The position numbers and the translations under genes were made by a program. Source: Pelomonas sp. Root1217 (GTDB taxonomy: Bacteria; Pseudomonadota; Gammaproteobacteria; Burkholderiales; Burkholderiaceae_C). Taken from it: a stretch of 64,000 bases of DNA. Shown piece by piece: positions 47,498-57,095 of this stretch (its first letter is position 1; each line of letters starts with the position of its first letter). Below the pieces are notes generated by a model. That model made no database searches. It was not told where the DNA came from and saw nothing but the letters and a program-made list of their open reading frames with translations. The DNA is taken from NCBI RefSeq assembly GCF_001425705.1, contig NZ_LMDC01000028.1, forward strand, positions 372,946 to 436,945. The letters are read 5' to 3'.

Positions 47498-47701
47498 CTC
47501 AAAGGCCTGCGCCACGTGCCCTTCACCAAGCTCGCCAACCTGACCGGCGCGCCGGCCCTCTCGCTGCCGCTGCACGGGACGAGCGACGATCTGCCGCTGG
47601 GGGTGCAGCTCGTGGCCGCGCCAGGTGAGGACGGCTAGCTGCTGCAACTGGCCGCAGAACTGGAAACCACCCAACCCTGGTTCGACCGGGTGCCTAGCTG
47701 A
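47498..47701 (+). pseudogene. Amidase C-terminal remnant
   Basis: The frame from 47498 reads HVPFTKLANLTGAPALSLPL, then LPLGVQLVAAPGEDG, a TAG at 47636-47638, then LLQLAAELETTQPWFDRVP and a final TGA. This is the typical end of an amidase-signature enzyme (PALSLPL ... GVQLVG-x-P-GED). The in-frame TAG and the stop upstream (47489-47491) show it is dead. It overlaps the end of the histidine kinase gene. It accounts for the otherwise gene-free stretch 47403-47693. Confidence 0.8.
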
Positions 47702-48773
47702 AACGCACCGAGGCCTCGAAGCCTGGTTTGGCATTGCGCAGCTCCAGCCGGCCGCCATGGGCTTCGGCCACCAACCGGCACAGGCATAGGCCCAGGCCGA
47801 CACCGCCGACATGGCGCGTGCGCGCGGCGTCCGGTCGATAGAAGGGCTGGCCCAGCTGGGGCAGGGCCTCGGGTGGCACGCCGGTGCCGAAGTCGCGCAC
47901 GGTCAGGCGTACGCCCGTGCCTTCACGAGCCAGGCTGAGCTGCACGGCGCCTCGGGTCGCATCGTTGTGGCGCAGCGCGTTCTGGACGAGGTTGCGCAGG
48001 CACAGCTGCACACGCAGGCGGTCCAGTTTCAACGTAGGCAGATCGGACTCGACATGCAACTCCACACCGAGCTGGGCATGCTCCTGCGCCAACGCGCCAA
48101 GATCGCAGTCCGACAACTGCAGCGCGCTGTGCCCGCTGCCCAGCCGCTCGCTTTCCAAGAGCGCCGTGATGAGGTCGCGCATCTGCGCCAGCTCGTCCAG
48201 CAGCGCGTCGCGGGATTCGCCCTCACCCACCAGCTCGGCATGCAGGCGGGCCCGCGTCAACGGACTGCGCAGCTCGTGGCTGATGGCCAGCAGCAGCGCC
48301 CGCTTGCCGTCCAGCATGGCCTGGATGTCGGCGGCCATCTGGTTGAAGCGCATCGCCAGGTCACCGATCTCGTCGCCATGGATGACGGGCACGCGGTGCG
48401 AGAACTCACCACGGCGGAAGGCCTCGGCGCCGATGGCCAGCGCGTGCAACGGCCAGACCATGTGGCGGATCATGCCGAAGGCCAGACCCGTGACAAGGAA
48501 CAGCGCCGGCACGGCCCAGAGCAGGCCGTAGGCACTGCCCATCGACATCCACAGGATGGCGCTGCTGATGCAGGCCAGCAGGATGAAGACGGCGATCAGC
48601 CGCGCACCGAGCGAATGCTTGAAGCGCTTGTGCTGGTAATGCCAGCGTTGGTGCCAGCGATGGCGCACGCGCCAGCGGTAGTCCCAGTCGCGGTTCATGC
48701 GCCCGGCGCGCTTGGCCCGCTTGCGTTCCCAGCGTTCGCGCCAGCGGTGGTCGTAGGCGTGCGGCTTCATCAT
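47694..48773 (-). CDS. Sensor histidine kinase with His/Arg/Trp-rich N terminus
   Basis: A 359-residue membrane kinase. An unusual ~50-residue N-terminal segment rich in His, Arg and Trp (DHRWRERWERKRAKR, RWRVRHRWHQRWHYQHKR) precedes two closely spaced membrane helices (about 55-75 and 78-98). HAMP follows (MVWPLHALAIGAEAFRRG), then HisKA with phospho-His in AISHELRSPLTRARLH and HATPase with LVQNALRHND, DFGTGVPPE and GVGLGLCLC. The periplasmic loop is very short. Its ATG overlaps the response regulator stop (ATGA). Related kinases accompany Spy-like proteins, as in this operon. Confidence 0.9.
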   Translation of the reverse strand: MMKPHAYDHRWRERWERKRAKRAGRMNRDWDYRWRVRHRWHQRWHYQHKRFKHSLGARLIAVFILLACISSAILWMSMGSAYGLLWAVPALFLVTGLAFGMIRHMVWPLHALAIGAEAFRRGEFSHRVPVIHGDEIGDLAMRFNQMAADIQAMLDGKRALLLAISHELRSPLTRARLHAELVGEGESRDALLDELAQMRDLITALLESERLGSGHSALQLSDCDLGALAQEHAQLGVELHVESDLPTLKLDRLRVQLCLRNLVQNALRHNDATRGAVQLSLAREGTGVRLTVRDFGTGVPPEALPQLGQPFYRPDAARTRHVGGVGLGLCLCRLVAEAHGGRLELRNAKPGFEASVRFS

Positions 48774-49477
48774 TTGCTGGGCAATGCGAAGCAATAACCG
48801 GCGTTGCGCAGCGTCTTGAGCGCGGCCAGCGGCTCGAGCTTGCGGCGCAGGCGGCTCACCAGGATGTCGACGGCCCGGGTGAACAGCTCGGCTTCCTGGC
48901 CACGCAGCCGGTTCAGGATGTCGTCGCGCGAGAAGACCTTGCCCGGCTCGCGGGCCAGCATCACGAGCAGCTCGTATTCGGTGCCGGTCAGCTCGACCAG
49001 GCCGCTCGCGCACGTCACCTCGCGGCGCGCGGTGTCGATCTCGAGGCCCTCGAAGCACAGCTTGCTGGAAGGCTGAACCACGCTCGGGGCAGCCGCCGAT
49101 ACAAAGCGCGTGCGGCGCAGGATGGTCTGCAGCCGTGCCGCCAACTCGCGCGGCTCGAAAGGCTTGGGCAGGTAGTCGTCGGCGCCCAGCTCCAGCCCGA
49201 CGACCCGGTCGGTCAGATCGCCGCGCGCGGTCAGCATCAGCACCGGCATGTCGCGCCAGGCCTCGCTGCTGGCGCGCAGCTGCTTGCAGAACTCGAAGCC
49301 GTCCATCTCGGGCAGCATGCCGTCGAGGATCAGCGCGTCGAAGCGCTCGGCCGCCAGCCGCGCCAGCGCGGCGCTGGGACGGGTGACGGCTTGCAGCTGC
49401 AGGTCAAAGCGGGCGAGGTATTGCGTCAGCGGCCCGGCCAGGGCTTCGTCGTCGTCAATCAGCAGCAATCTGTACAT
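48770..49477 (-). CDS. OmpR-type response regulator
   Basis: A 235-residue regulator: receiver domain (YRLLLIDDDEALA; phospho-Asp in ALILDGMLPEMDG; Lys in YLPKPFEPRE) and a winged-helix DNA-binding domain (LTGTEYELLVMLAREPGKVFSRDDILNRL, RAVDILVSRLRRKLEP). The start at 49477 matches the family. It is coupled to the histidine kinase downstream and separated by 7 bp from the ferredoxin gene. Confidence 0.94.
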   Translation of the reverse strand: MYRLLLIDDDEALAGPLTQYLARFDLQLQAVTRPSAALARLAAERFDALILDGMLPEMDGFEFCKQLRASSEAWRDMPVLMLTARGDLTDRVVGLELGADDYLPKPFEPRELAARLQTILRRTRFVSAAAPSVVQPSSKLCFEGLEIDTARREVTCASGLVELTGTEYELLVMLAREPGKVFSRDDILNRLRGQEAELFTRAVDILVSRLRRKLEPLAALKTLRNAGYCFALPSK

Positions 49478-49484
49478 GTCGCGA

Positions 49485-49775
49485 TTATTCGGCCCGCACC
49501 AGCGTGATGGCCTTCTCCGGGCAGGCACTGACGCAATGACCACAGGCTTCACAGCCGGCGGCATTGGGCGCGAAGGCCTGCTCCCAGCCGTGGGCCATGC
49601 CCCTGAGCTTGCCGAACAGGCTCAGGGACTGGCGCTGCTCGGGTGCCAGCTTGCCCAGCGTGAACATGTTGAAGGGACAGACGGCGACGCATTCGCCCTT
49701 GCCCTCGCAGCGGTTGCGGTCGATGTGCGGCACAAAGCGGCCGCGGGGCTGCTTGCCGCAGTGGACATCCATCAC
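49485..49775 (-). CDS. 2[4Fe-4S] ferredoxin-like protein
   Basis: A 96-residue protein with two cluster motifs: CEGKGECVAVCP (about 23-34) and CEACGHCVSACP (about 75-86), separated by an unusually long 40-residue spacer. It starts with a GTG whose bases overlap the stop of the Spy-like gene (GTGA), supporting that start over the ATG at 49772. It could be an electron carrier or redox partner for the operon. Its link to the two-component system is unclear. Confidence 0.85.
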   Translation of the reverse strand: MMDVHCGKQPRGRFVPHIDRNRCEGKGECVAVCPFNMFTLGKLAPEQRQSLSLFGKLRGMAHGWEQAFAPNAAGCEACGHCVSACPEKAITLVRAE

Positions 49776-50221
49776 GCCGCGTCTCGCTGGTCGTGCCGGC
49801 TGTCATGACGACCGTGGCGCCGCATCATGAAGCGCAGCGCCTGGCGTTGCTCGTCGTCCAGCGAATCGAAGAAGTCGGCAAAGGCCGTGACAAGCCCGGG
49901 GCCGGCGGCGCGCAGCGCATCCAACTTGGCGTCGAGCAGCTGCTGCGCCGGCTCGCGGGCGAATTGCTCGGCGGCGAACAGGCCCGCCACCTCGGGGCCG
50001 CGGGCCAGGCCCCTCATCGTGTCGCGCTGGTGCTGGAGCTGCTCAAGCCAGGCGCCGAGCTTGCGGTGCTGCTCGGCGTCCAGGTCCAGCTTGGCGCCGA
50101 CTCGGTTGAGAAGGAGGTGGGCGAAGCCATCAGCATGGCGGCCGAAATGAGGGCCGTGATGGCCGTGGCCAAAGTGGTGGTGGAACTCGTGGTGGGCGTG
50201 CCAGCGACGAAAAAAGTTCAT
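49772..50221 (-). CDS. Spy/CpxP-like His-rich protein
   Basis: A 149-residue helical protein. The middle resembles the LTxxQ repeats of Spy/CpxP chaperones: DLDAEQHRKLGAWLEQLQHQRDTM and SLDDEQRQALRFMM. The N terminus is His-rich (WHAHHEFHHHFGHGHHGPHFGRH) and so is the C terminus. No signal peptide is evident, unusual for this family, so it may be cytoplasmic or metal-binding. First gene of the operon with ferredoxin, response regulator and kinase. Confidence 0.75.
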   Translation of the reverse strand: MNFFRRWHAHHEFHHHFGHGHHGPHFGRHADGFAHLLLNRVGAKLDLDAEQHRKLGAWLEQLQHQRDTMRGLARGPEVAGLFAAEQFAREPAQQLLDAKLDALRAAGPGLVTAFADFFDSLDDEQRQALRFMMRRHGRHDSRHDQRDAA

Positions 50222-50481
50222 GGTGCTGCTCCGTGGGGCGCTCGAGGCCCGTGGTTGGGATGGCGCTCATGTTTGCGGTTAGCCCGCGCCAGAGCATCTC
50301 GACGCGGTATCGCCGGGTATCGTTTTGTTTCGCCCGGGGCCGGGGAGGCTGTGCGCCCTTGTCACAGCTGAAGCTGCAGACGCGCTGATCGCCGCGGAGG
50401 CCGCGCGAGTGCGGCCCCCTACAATCGCAGACCCCCGAAAAGCCCTCTTTTCGCCCCAGCTTCACAGCGGGCGACGCCGCG

Positions 50482-53295
50482 ATGACCGAACTTGCCAAGT
50501 CCTTCGAACCCGCCGCCCTGGAAGCCCATTGGGGCCCCAAGTGGGAAGCCGCCGGCCTGTATGAGCCGACGCTGGACCCGGCCAAGTCCTCGTTCAGCAT
50601 CCAGCTGCCGCCGCCCAATGTGACCGGCACGCTGCACATGGGCCATGCCTTCAACCAGACGGTGATGGACTCGCTGACGCGCTACCACCGCATGAAGGGC
50701 GACAACACGCTGTGGGTACCGGGCACCGACCACGCCGGCATCGCGACGCAGATCGTCGTCGAGCGGCAGCTGCAGGCCGCCGGCACCAGCCGCAAGGAGC
50801 TCGGTCGCAAGAATTTCGTCGCCCGCGTGTGGGAATGGAAGCAGCAATCCGGTGACACCATCACCGGCCAGATGCGCCGGTTGGGCGACTCGGTGAGCTG
50901 GGGCCATGAGTACTTCACGATGGATGAAAAGCTCTCGACCGTCGTCGTCGAGACCTTCGTGCGGCTTTACGAGGAAGGCCTGATCTACCGCGGCACTCGC
51001 CTGGTGAGCTGGGATCCGGTGCTGCAGTCCGCCGTGTCCGATCTGGAGGTGAACTCCGAGGAAGAAGACGGCTCGCTGTGGCATATCCGCTATCCGCTGG
51101 CAGACGGTTCGGGCTCGGTCGTGGTGGCCACCACGCGACCGGAGACCATGCTGGGTGACGTGGCCGTCATGGTCCACCCAGAGGACGAGCGCTACGCCGC
51201 GCTGATCGGCAAGCTGGTCAAGCTGCCGCTGACGGACCGCGAGATCCCCGTCATCGCCGACGACTACGTGGACCGCGAGTTCGGCACCGGCGTCGTCAAG
51301 GTCACGCCGGCGCATGACACCAACGACTATGCCGTCGGCCAGCGTCACAACCTGCCGATGATCGCGGTGCTGGACCTGCAGGCCAGGATCAACGACAACG
51401 CGCCCGAGACCTATCGCGGGCTGGACCGCTTCGTCGCCCGCAAGCGCGTCGTCGCCGACCTGGAGGCGCAAGGCCTGCTCGTCGAGGTCAAGAAGCACAA
51501 GCTGCAGGTGCCGCGCTGCGAGCGCACCGGCCAGGTCATCGAGCCGATGCTGACCGACCAGTGGTTCGTCGCCGTCACCAAGCCCAGCGCCGATGGCAAG
51601 AGCATTGCCGACAAGGCGATTGCCGCCGTCGAGACCGGCGCGGTCAAGTTCTACCCCGAGCAGTGGGTCAACACCTACAACCACTGGATGGGCAATCTGC
51701 AGGACTGGTGCATCTCGCGCCAGCTGTGGTGGGGCCACCAGATCCCGGCCTGGTACGGCACGGGCGGCGAGCTGTTCGTCGCGCGCAGCGAGGACGAAGC
51801 GCAGGCCCGCGCAAAGGCCGCCGGCTACCTTGGCGAGCTGACCCGCGACCCCGACGTGCTGGACACCTGGTACTCATCTGCGCTGGTGCCCTTCTCGACG
51901 CTGGGCTGGCCACAGAAGACGCTGGAACAGGACCTTTTCCTGCCCTCCTCGGTGCTCGTGACCGGCTACGACATCATCTTCTTCTGGGTCGCCCGGATGA
52001 TCATGATGACGACCCATTTCACCGGCCAGGTGCCCTTCAAGGACGTCTACATCCACGGCCTGGTGCGCGACTCGCAGGGCCAGAAGATGAGCAAGAGCGA
52101 GGGCAATGTGCTGGACCCGGTGGACCTGATCCAGGGTGTCGACCTCGACACGCTGATCCAGAAGTCCACCACCGGCCTGCGCAAGCCCGAGACGGCGCCC
52201 AAGGTGGCTGCTCGCGTGAAGAAGGAGTTTCCGGAAGGCATGCCGGCCTATGGCGCCGATGCGCTGCGCTTCACGATGGCCAGCTACGCGAGCCTGGGCC
52301 GCAACATCAACTTCGACACCAAGCGCTGCGAGGGCTACCGCAACTTCTGCAACAAGCTCTGGAACGCGACGCGCTTCGTGCTGATGAACACCGAGGGCCA
52401 GGACTGCGGCCTCGCGCACGACCAAGGCGCCTGCCCGCCCGGCTACAACAAGTTCAGCCAGGCCGACCGCTGGATCACGAGCGAATTGCAGCGCGTGGAA
52501 GCGGCCGTGGCCCAGGGCTTTGTCGAGTACCGCCTCGACAACGTCGCCAACGCCGTCTACAGCTTCGTCTGGGACGAGTACTGCGACTGGTACCTGGAAA
52601 TCGCCAAGGTGCAGATCCAGACGGGTGACGAGGCCCAGCAACGCGCCACGCGCCGCACGCTGATCCGCGTGCTGGAGACGACGCTGCGCCTGCTCCACCC
52701 CGTCGCGCCTTTCATCACCGAGGAGCTGTGGCAGACCGTCGCGCCCGTGGCCGGCCGCAAGGCGACCGACTACATCGGCCAGGCGCCCTACCCCGTCAGC
52801 CAGCCCGAGCGCATCGATCCGGCCGCCGACGCCTGGATGGCCCAGCTCAAGGAAGTGGTCGGCACGACGCGCAGCCTGCGCAGCGAGATGAACCTCAGCC
52901 CCAGCGACCGCGTGCCGCTGCTGGTGGGCGGCGATCTCAGCTTCCTCAGCGAAGCCGCTGCCGTGCTCAAGGTGCTGGCCAAGCTGGCCGCCGTCGAGCT
53001 GATTGCCGACGAGGCCGAGTTCGCCAAGCAGAGCGCGACGTCACCGGTGCTATTGCATGGCGCGGCCAAGCTGGCGTTGAAGGTCGAGATCGACGTCGAG
53101 GCCGAACGCGCCCGGCTGACCAAGGAAGCGACGCGCCTGGAAGGCGAGATCGTCAAGGCCGAGGCCAAGCTCGGCAATGAGGGCTTTGTCGCCCGGGCGC
53201 CGGCCGCCGTGGTGGAGCAGGAGCGCGCCCGGGTGGCCGGCTTCAAGGAAACCGTGGCACGGCTGCGTGAGCAGCTGGCCCGTCTCCCCGCCTGA
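50482..53295 (+). CDS. valS: Valyl-tRNA synthetase
   Basis: Class I aminoacyl-tRNA synthetase charging tRNA-Val, 937 residues (E. coli 951). The HIGH-type motif is [14 protein letters not shown] near residue 45, and [14 protein letters not shown] is near 535. The editing domain and a C-terminal coiled coil ([18 protein letters not shown]) are present. It ends 7 bp before the convergent dehydrogenase-like gene. The 260 bp upstream (50222-50481) hold no gene; a TACAAT at 50420-50425 could be a -10 but has no -35. Confidence 0.97.
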   Translation: MTELAKSFEPAALEAHWGPKWEAAGLYEPTLDPAKSSFSIQLPPPNVTGTLHMGHAFNQTVMDSLTRYHRMKGDNTLWVPGTDHAGIATQIVVERQLQAAGTSRKELGRKNFVARVWEWKQQSGDTITGQMRRLGDSVSWGHEYFTMDEKLSTVVVETFVRLYEEGLIYRGTRLVSWDPVLQSAVSDLEVNSEEEDGSLWHIRYPLADGSGSVVVATTRPETMLGDVAVMVHPEDERYAALIGKLVKLPLTDREIPVIADDYVDREFGTGVVKVTPAHDTNDYAVGQRHNLPMIAVLDLQARINDNAPETYRGLDRFVARKRVVADLEAQGLLVEVKKHKLQVPRCERTGQVIEPMLTDQWFVAVTKPSADGKSIADKAIAAVETGAVKFYPEQWVNTYNHWMGNLQDWCISRQLWWGHQIPAWYGTGGELFVARSEDEAQARAKAAGYLGELTRDPDVLDTWYSSALVPFSTLGWPQKTLEQDLFLPSSVLVTGYDIIFFWVARMIMMTTHFTGQVPFKDVYIHGLVRDSQGQKMSKSEGNVLDPVDLIQGVDLDTLIQKSTTGLRKPETAPKVAARVKKEFPEGMPAYGADALRFTMASYASLGRNINFDTKRCEGYRNFCNKLWNATRFVLMNTEGQDCGLAHDQGACPPGYNKFSQADRWITSELQRVEAAVAQGFVEYRLDNVANAVYSFVWDEYCDWYLEIAKVQIQTGDEAQQRATRRTLIRVLETTLRLLHPVAPFITEELWQTVAPVAGRKATDYIGQAPYPVSQPERIDPAADAWMAQLKEVVGTTRSLRSEMNLSPSDRVPLLVGGDLSFLSEAAAVLKVLAKLAAVELIADEAEFAKQSATSPVLLHGAAKLALKVEIDVEAERARLTKEATRLEGEIVKAEAKLGNEGFVARAPAAVVEQERARVAGFKETVARLREQLARLPA

Positions 53296-53302
53296 TCGCG
53301 GC

Positions 53303-54253
53303 TCAGTAATAGTCGACGGCCTTCTTCGAGGCCGCCTTCTTCTTGCCCTTGGGCGGCGCGCCCAGCAGCTCGTCCAGGCCGCGCGCCACCGCCCAGGCGG
53401 CGCGCACGCGCGACTCCCGCGTCGTGCCGGCCAGCCGCGGCGTCACCTGCAGCGTGGCAATGCCGTGCAGCGGCCGTCCTGCCTCCAGCCAACCCGGCTC
53501 GAGGCTGTCGAACCAGGCGGCTCGCAGCTTGCCGCTGCGCAGCGCCCGGCCCAGAGCCGCCTCGTCGACGACGCCGGACTGGCTCAGGCCGACCAGGACC
53601 TGGCCTGGGCGCACGTTCTCCAGCTGACGGTCGCCAATGAGCCCGCGAAAGCGCTGAAAGTAAGGCAGAAGCAGCACCAGGCCATCGCTGTGCTCGACGA
53701 GTTCGCTCAACGAAACCGAATCGATGCCCCAGCGTGCCCAGGTCGCGTCGCTCGGATGCAGGGCCGGGTCATAGCCGATGACCCGTGCACCGAAGGCATG
53801 CAGCAGTTGGGTCAGTACCTGGGCCGTCGGCGTCAGGCCCAGCACGCCAATCGTCGAACAGCCCAGCTCCCGCCCCACTTTGAGGCCGTCGCTGCCCTCG
53901 ATGGGCACTCGCCTGAGCAGGCTGAGCAGGGCACCGACAGCGAACTCCGCCTCGGCGCTGGCCGTCGAAGCCTGGGAGCGCACGACCTCCACGCCCGCCT
54001 TGCGGCAGGCCTCGATGTCGATGTTCTCCGCGCCGCCGCTGGCACGGCCGATGGCGCGCAGGCTGGGCGCGCCGCGCAGCAGTTCGGCATCGATGCGCAC
54101 GTCAGGAGGCGCCACCAGGGCACGGGAGTCCTGCAGCGCCTCTACCAGGCCCTCCGGATCACCCACGAGTTCAGGCGCAAAGCGGGCATCGTGGCGTTCG
54201 GCCAGCCACTGCACCACCTCGGCTTCCAACGGTTCAAGGATCAGGACTGTCAT
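53303..54253 (-). CDS. D-2-hydroxyacid dehydrogenase-like protein with altered active site
   Basis: A 316-residue protein with the fold of phosphoglycerate-dehydrogenase-like enzymes: a substrate domain ([15 protein letters not shown]), Rossmann segment ([19 protein letters not shown]) and [11 protein letters not shown]. The usual N-x-x-R-G catalytic Arg is Gln in [11 protein letters not shown]. The usual T-P-H histidine is Arg in [12 protein letters not shown]. The NAD glycine motif is also weakened. It is therefore unlikely to be an ordinary dehydrogenase. The C terminus has a Lys-rich tail ([10 protein letters not shown]). It is divergent from galU. Confidence 0.8.
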   Translation of the reverse strand: MTVLILEPLEAEVVQWLAERHDARFAPELVGDPEGLVEALQDSRALVAPPDVRIDAELLRGAPSLRAIGRASGGAENIDIEACRKAGVEVVRSQASTASAEAEFAVGALLSLLRRVPIEGSDGLKVGRELGCSTIGVLGLTPTAQVLTQLLHAFGARVIGYDPALHPSDATWARWGIDSVSLSELVEHSDGLVLLLPYFQRFRGLIGDRQLENVRPGQVLVGLSQSGVVDEAALGRALRSGKLRAAWFDSLEPGWLEAGRPLHGIATLQVTPRLAGTTRESRVRAAWAVARGLDELLGAPPKGKKKAASKKAVDYY

Positions 54254-54332
54254 TGTTTGTATGTGCCCGACTCAGGGGTCAGATCGTCACAACCTGCGTG
54301 ACACAATCGTTGCGACCCTGTCAACCCAGTGT

Positions 54333-55223
54333 ATGCCCATGGCTTCTTCGTCCAAATCGCCGATCACCAAGGCCATCTTCCCGGTTGCCGGCCTCGGCAC
54401 CCGCTTCCTGCCAGCCACCAAGGCCCAACCCAAGGAGATGCTGCCGGTTGTCGACAAGCCGCTGATCCAGTACGCCGTGGAAGAGGCCTACGCCGCCGGC
54501 GTGCGCGAGATGATCTTCGTGACCGGCCGCCACAAGCGACCCATCGAGGATCATTTCGACATGACCTTCGAGCTCGAAGTGGCGCTCGAAAAATCCGGCA
54601 AGCAGGACCTGCTGGACGTGGTGCGCTCGGTGAAGCCCGATGACATGGAGTGCATCTATGTGCGCCAGGCTCAGGCTCTGGGCCTCGGCCACGCCGTGCT
54701 GTGCGGCCAGCGCCTGGTGGGCAACGAGCCGTTCGCCGTGCTGTTGGCCGACGACCTGATGGTGGGCGAGACACCCATCCTGAAGCAGATGGTGGAGCAG
54801 TTCGCCGACTGGCGCGCCTCCATCCTGGCCGTGCAGGAAGTGCCGCCCGAACACACCCGCCGCTATGGCATCGTCGCCGGCACCCAGGTCAACGACCACC
54901 TGATGGACGTGAACCGCATCGTCGAGAAGCCGGCGCCCGAAGACGCGCCGTCACGCCTGGGCGTGGCCGGCCGCTACATCTTGACGCCGGGCGTCTTCCA
55001 TGAGATCGCCAACCAGCCGCGTGGCGTCGGCGGGGAAATCCAGCTGACCGACGGCATCGCCGGCCTGCTGCGCCGCGAGAAGGTGTTTGCCTACCGCTAC
55101 GACGGCAAGCGCTACGACTGCGGCAGCAAGGAAGGTTTCCTGCAGGCCAACGTGGAGCTGGCCCTGGCCCACCCGCAGCTCGGCCCTGGCTTCAAGGAAT
55201 TCCTGCAGGGGCTGAATCTCTAA
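54333..55223 (+). CDS. galU: UTP-glucose-1-phosphate uridylyltransferase
   Basis: Makes UDP-glucose for polysaccharides and lipid glycosylation. It is 296 residues (294 from the ATG at 54339). The nucleotide site [19 protein letters not shown] and [13 protein letters not shown] are conserved. [20 protein letters not shown] and [15 protein letters not shown] also match the family. Longer in-frame sequence upstream lies over the divergent dehydrogenase-like gene. Two tandem hairpin repeats follow the stop directly. Confidence 0.96.
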   Translation: MPMASSSKSPITKAIFPVAGLGTRFLPATKAQPKEMLPVVDKPLIQYAVEEAYAAGVREMIFVTGRHKRPIEDHFDMTFELEVALEKSGKQDLLDVVRSVKPDDMECIYVRQAQALGLGHAVLCGQRLVGNEPFAVLLADDLMVGETPILKQMVEQFADWRASILAVQEVPPEHTRRYGIVAGTQVNDHLMDVNRIVEKPAPEDAPSRLGVAGRYILTPGVFHEIANQPRGVGGEIQLTDGIAGLLRREKVFAYRYDGKRYDCGSKEGFLQANVELALAHPQLGPGFKEFLQGLNL

Positions 55224-55341
55224 GGCTTTGCGGGACAGACCGCGCGAGCGTAGCGAGTAGCTCTGTCCCCAACTGACTCAGGATTGGCTTTGCGGGACGG
55301 ACCGGGCGCAGCGAGCAGCTCTGCCCCCAACTGACCAGGGC
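55224..55341 (+). repeat. Two tandem ~60-bp hairpin repeats after galU
   Basis: Copy 1 starts GGCTTTGCGGGACAGACC at 55224; copy 2 starts GGCTTTGCGGGACGGACC at 55286. Both end in AGCTCTG(T/C)CCCCAACTGAC. In copy 1, GGGACAGA (55232-55239) pairs with TCTGTCCC (55262-55269); the loop holds GAGCGTAGCGAGTAG. Copy 2 keeps most of the arm. It may act as a terminator-like or mRNA-stabilising element and looks like a dispersed repeat family, which one window cannot prove. Confidence 0.75.
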
Positions 55342-55345
55342 CTGC

Positions 55346-55573
55346 TCAGCGTCTGCGCAGCACGTGGATGAATTCGTCGGCCCGGGTTTCCTGGGCCACG
55401 AGTTCATTGCCCGTCTGGCGTGCAAAGGCCTGGAAGTCGCGCGTCGAGCTCGGGTCGGTCGCCACCACCCGCAGCAATTCACCGCTTTGCATCTCGGCCA
55501 GCGCCTTCTTGGCCTTCAGGATAGGCAGCGGGCAGTTCAGGCCCCGGGTGTCGATCTCGCGTTGGACGTCCAT
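55346..55573 (-). CDS. TusA/SirA-family sulfurtransferase
   Basis: A 75-residue sulfur carrier with the active cysteine in LNCPLPILKAKKALA, the CPxP motif of TusA. TusA passes sulfur to tRNA thiolation or other sulfur pathways. It lies 4 bp after the nudix gene, which overlaps cysM, so it is third in a cysM-nudix-tusA run, linking it loosely to sulfur metabolism. Confidence 0.92.
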   Translation of the reverse strand: MDVQREIDTRGLNCPLPILKAKKALAEMQSGELLRVVATDPSSTRDFQAFARQTGNELVAQETRADEFIHVLRRR

Positions 55574-55577
55574 GGCT

Positions 55578-56111
55578 TCATTCTCGCTTCAGGTCAAGCC
55601 ATTGGGGTTCGAGGCCCTTGCTGCGCAGCCAGGTCGCGAGCGCCTGACCGGTGCCCTGTGGCCAGCAACGCACGTCCTCGGGCGCGATCAGCTTGTACTC
55701 GGCCAGCTCGGGCGACAGGCGGATGTCGCCCCGCGCAGCCGCATGATAGGCAATGATGATCTGGTTCATACGCTGGAAATCCCAGACGCCGAGCAGGTTC
55801 AGGCTGTCCACCTCTAGCGAAGTCTCCTCGGCGATCTCGCGACGGATGCCCTCCTCTGGCGTCTCGCCGGACTCCATGAAGCCCGTGATCAGGCCGAAGA
55901 AGCGCCCCGGCCAGGCCGCGTTGCGGGCCAGCAGCACCTGGCCGTCGCGGTCCGTGCATTCGATGACGGCGGCCAGCACCGGCGTCGGGTTGTTCCAGTG
56001 CGTGAAGCCGCAGGCCGGGCAGCGCAGGCGTTCCTTGTCGCCACCGTCCTCGGCCTGCGTGATCCAGCCCAGCTGCGTCGCGCAGACGGGACAGAACTTG
56101 TACTCCGTCAT
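55578..56111 (-). CDS. NUDIX hydrolase with zinc ribbon (NudC-like)
   Basis: A 177-residue protein. An N-terminal zinc ribbon uses CPVC and CPAC. The nudix box is complete (GFMESGETPEEGIRRE then IAEET, i.e. G-x5-E-x7-REUxEE). NADH pyrophosphatases have a zinc ribbon, but the SQPWPFPxS motif that identifies true NudC is absent, so the substrate is uncertain. Its ATG overlaps the cysM stop (56108-56111). Confidence 0.9.
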   Translation of the reverse strand: MTEYKFCPVCATQLGWITQAEDGGDKERLRCPACGFTHWNNPTPVLAAVIECTDRDGQVLLARNAAWPGRFFGLITGFMESGETPEEGIRREIAEETSLEVDSLNLLGVWDFQRMNQIIIAYHAAARGDIRLSPELAEYKLIAPEDVRCWPQGTGQALATWLRSKGLEPQWLDLKRE

Positions 56112-57004
56112 GCAGGAAACACACCCGTCGACAGATAGCGGTCGCCGCGGTCGCAGACGATGAAGGCGATGGTCGCGTTCTCGACGCGGCGGGCGATCTG
56201 CAGTGCCACCCAGCAGGCGCCGGCGGACGAGATGCCGGCGAACAGGCCCTCCTCACGAGCCAGGCGGCGCGCCATGTCCTCGGCGTCGCTCTGGCTGACC
56301 AGCACCAGTTCGTCCACGCCGCTCGGGTCATAGATCCTGGGCATGTAGGCCTCGGGCCACTTGCGGATGCCCGGGATGCGCGAGCCTTCGGCCGGCTGGG
56401 CGCCGACGATGCGCACCGCAGCGTTCTTCTCCTTCAGGAAGCGCGACACGCCGGTGATGGTGCCCGTCGTACCCATCGCACTGACGAAATGGGTGATGCG
56501 TCCGCCGGTGTCCTTCCACAGCTCGGGACCGGTGGTCTCGTAGTGGGCGCGTGGATTGTCGGCATTGGCGAACTGGTCCAGCACGCGGCCCTTGCCTTCG
56601 CCGGCCATCTGCTCAGCCAGGTCACGGGCGTACTCCATGCCTCCGGTCTTGGGCGTCAGGATCAGTTCAGCACCGAAGGCCTTCATCGTCTGGGCGCGCT
56701 CGATGGACAGGTCCTCCGGCATGATCAGCACCATGCGGTAGCCGCGGATGGCCGCGGCCATGGCCAGCGCGATGCCGGTATTGCCGGAAGTCGCCTCGAT
56801 CAGCGTGTCGCCCGGCTTGATCTCGCCGCGCTCCTCGGCGCGCTTGATCATGCTGATGGCGGGCCGGTCCTTCACGGAGCCGGCCGGGTTGTTGCCCTCC
56901 AGCTTGGCCAGGATCACATTGCCGCGCGCGTCATCGCCGAGCAGTCGCTGCAGGCGCACGAGGGGGGTTGCGCCGATGACGTCTTCGAGGGTCGGGTAGC
57001 TCAT
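56108..57004 (-). CDS. cysM: Cysteine synthase B
   Basis: PLP enzyme making cysteine from O-acetylserine and sulfide or thiosulfate. It is 298 residues. The PLP lysine is in NPAGSVKDRPA, the substrate loop in EATSGNTGIALA, and the phosphate site in GTTGTITGVSRF. The start at 57004 (MSYPTLEDVIGATPLV) is the family start; upstream in-frame sequence would run into the tRNA. It is divergent from tRNA-Leu. Confidence 0.95.
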   Translation of the reverse strand: MSYPTLEDVIGATPLVRLQRLLGDDARGNVILAKLEGNNPAGSVKDRPAISMIKRAEERGEIKPGDTLIEATSGNTGIALAMAAAIRGYRMVLIMPEDLSIERAQTMKAFGAELILTPKTGGMEYARDLAEQMAGEGKGRVLDQFANADNPRAHYETTGPELWKDTGGRITHFVSAMGTTGTITGVSRFLKEKNAAVRIVGAQPAEGSRIPGIRKWPEAYMPRIYDPSGVDELVLVSQSDAEDMARRLAREEGLFAGISSAGACWVALQIARRVENATIAFIVCDRGDRYLSTGVFPA

Positions 57005-57095
57005 GGGCGACGATTGTGGCAGCGGGAACAAAGCCGAGCCTTGTCGAGTGCATAATCCGCCCCTCGCGTGCAAAGCGCGATGCTGTTTCCGACGG

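Noticed and set aside
51561..52628. A 355-codon frame inside valS in another frame
   Set aside because: valS is intact in its own frame; this one is Arg/Pro/Gly-rich and has no ribosome site.
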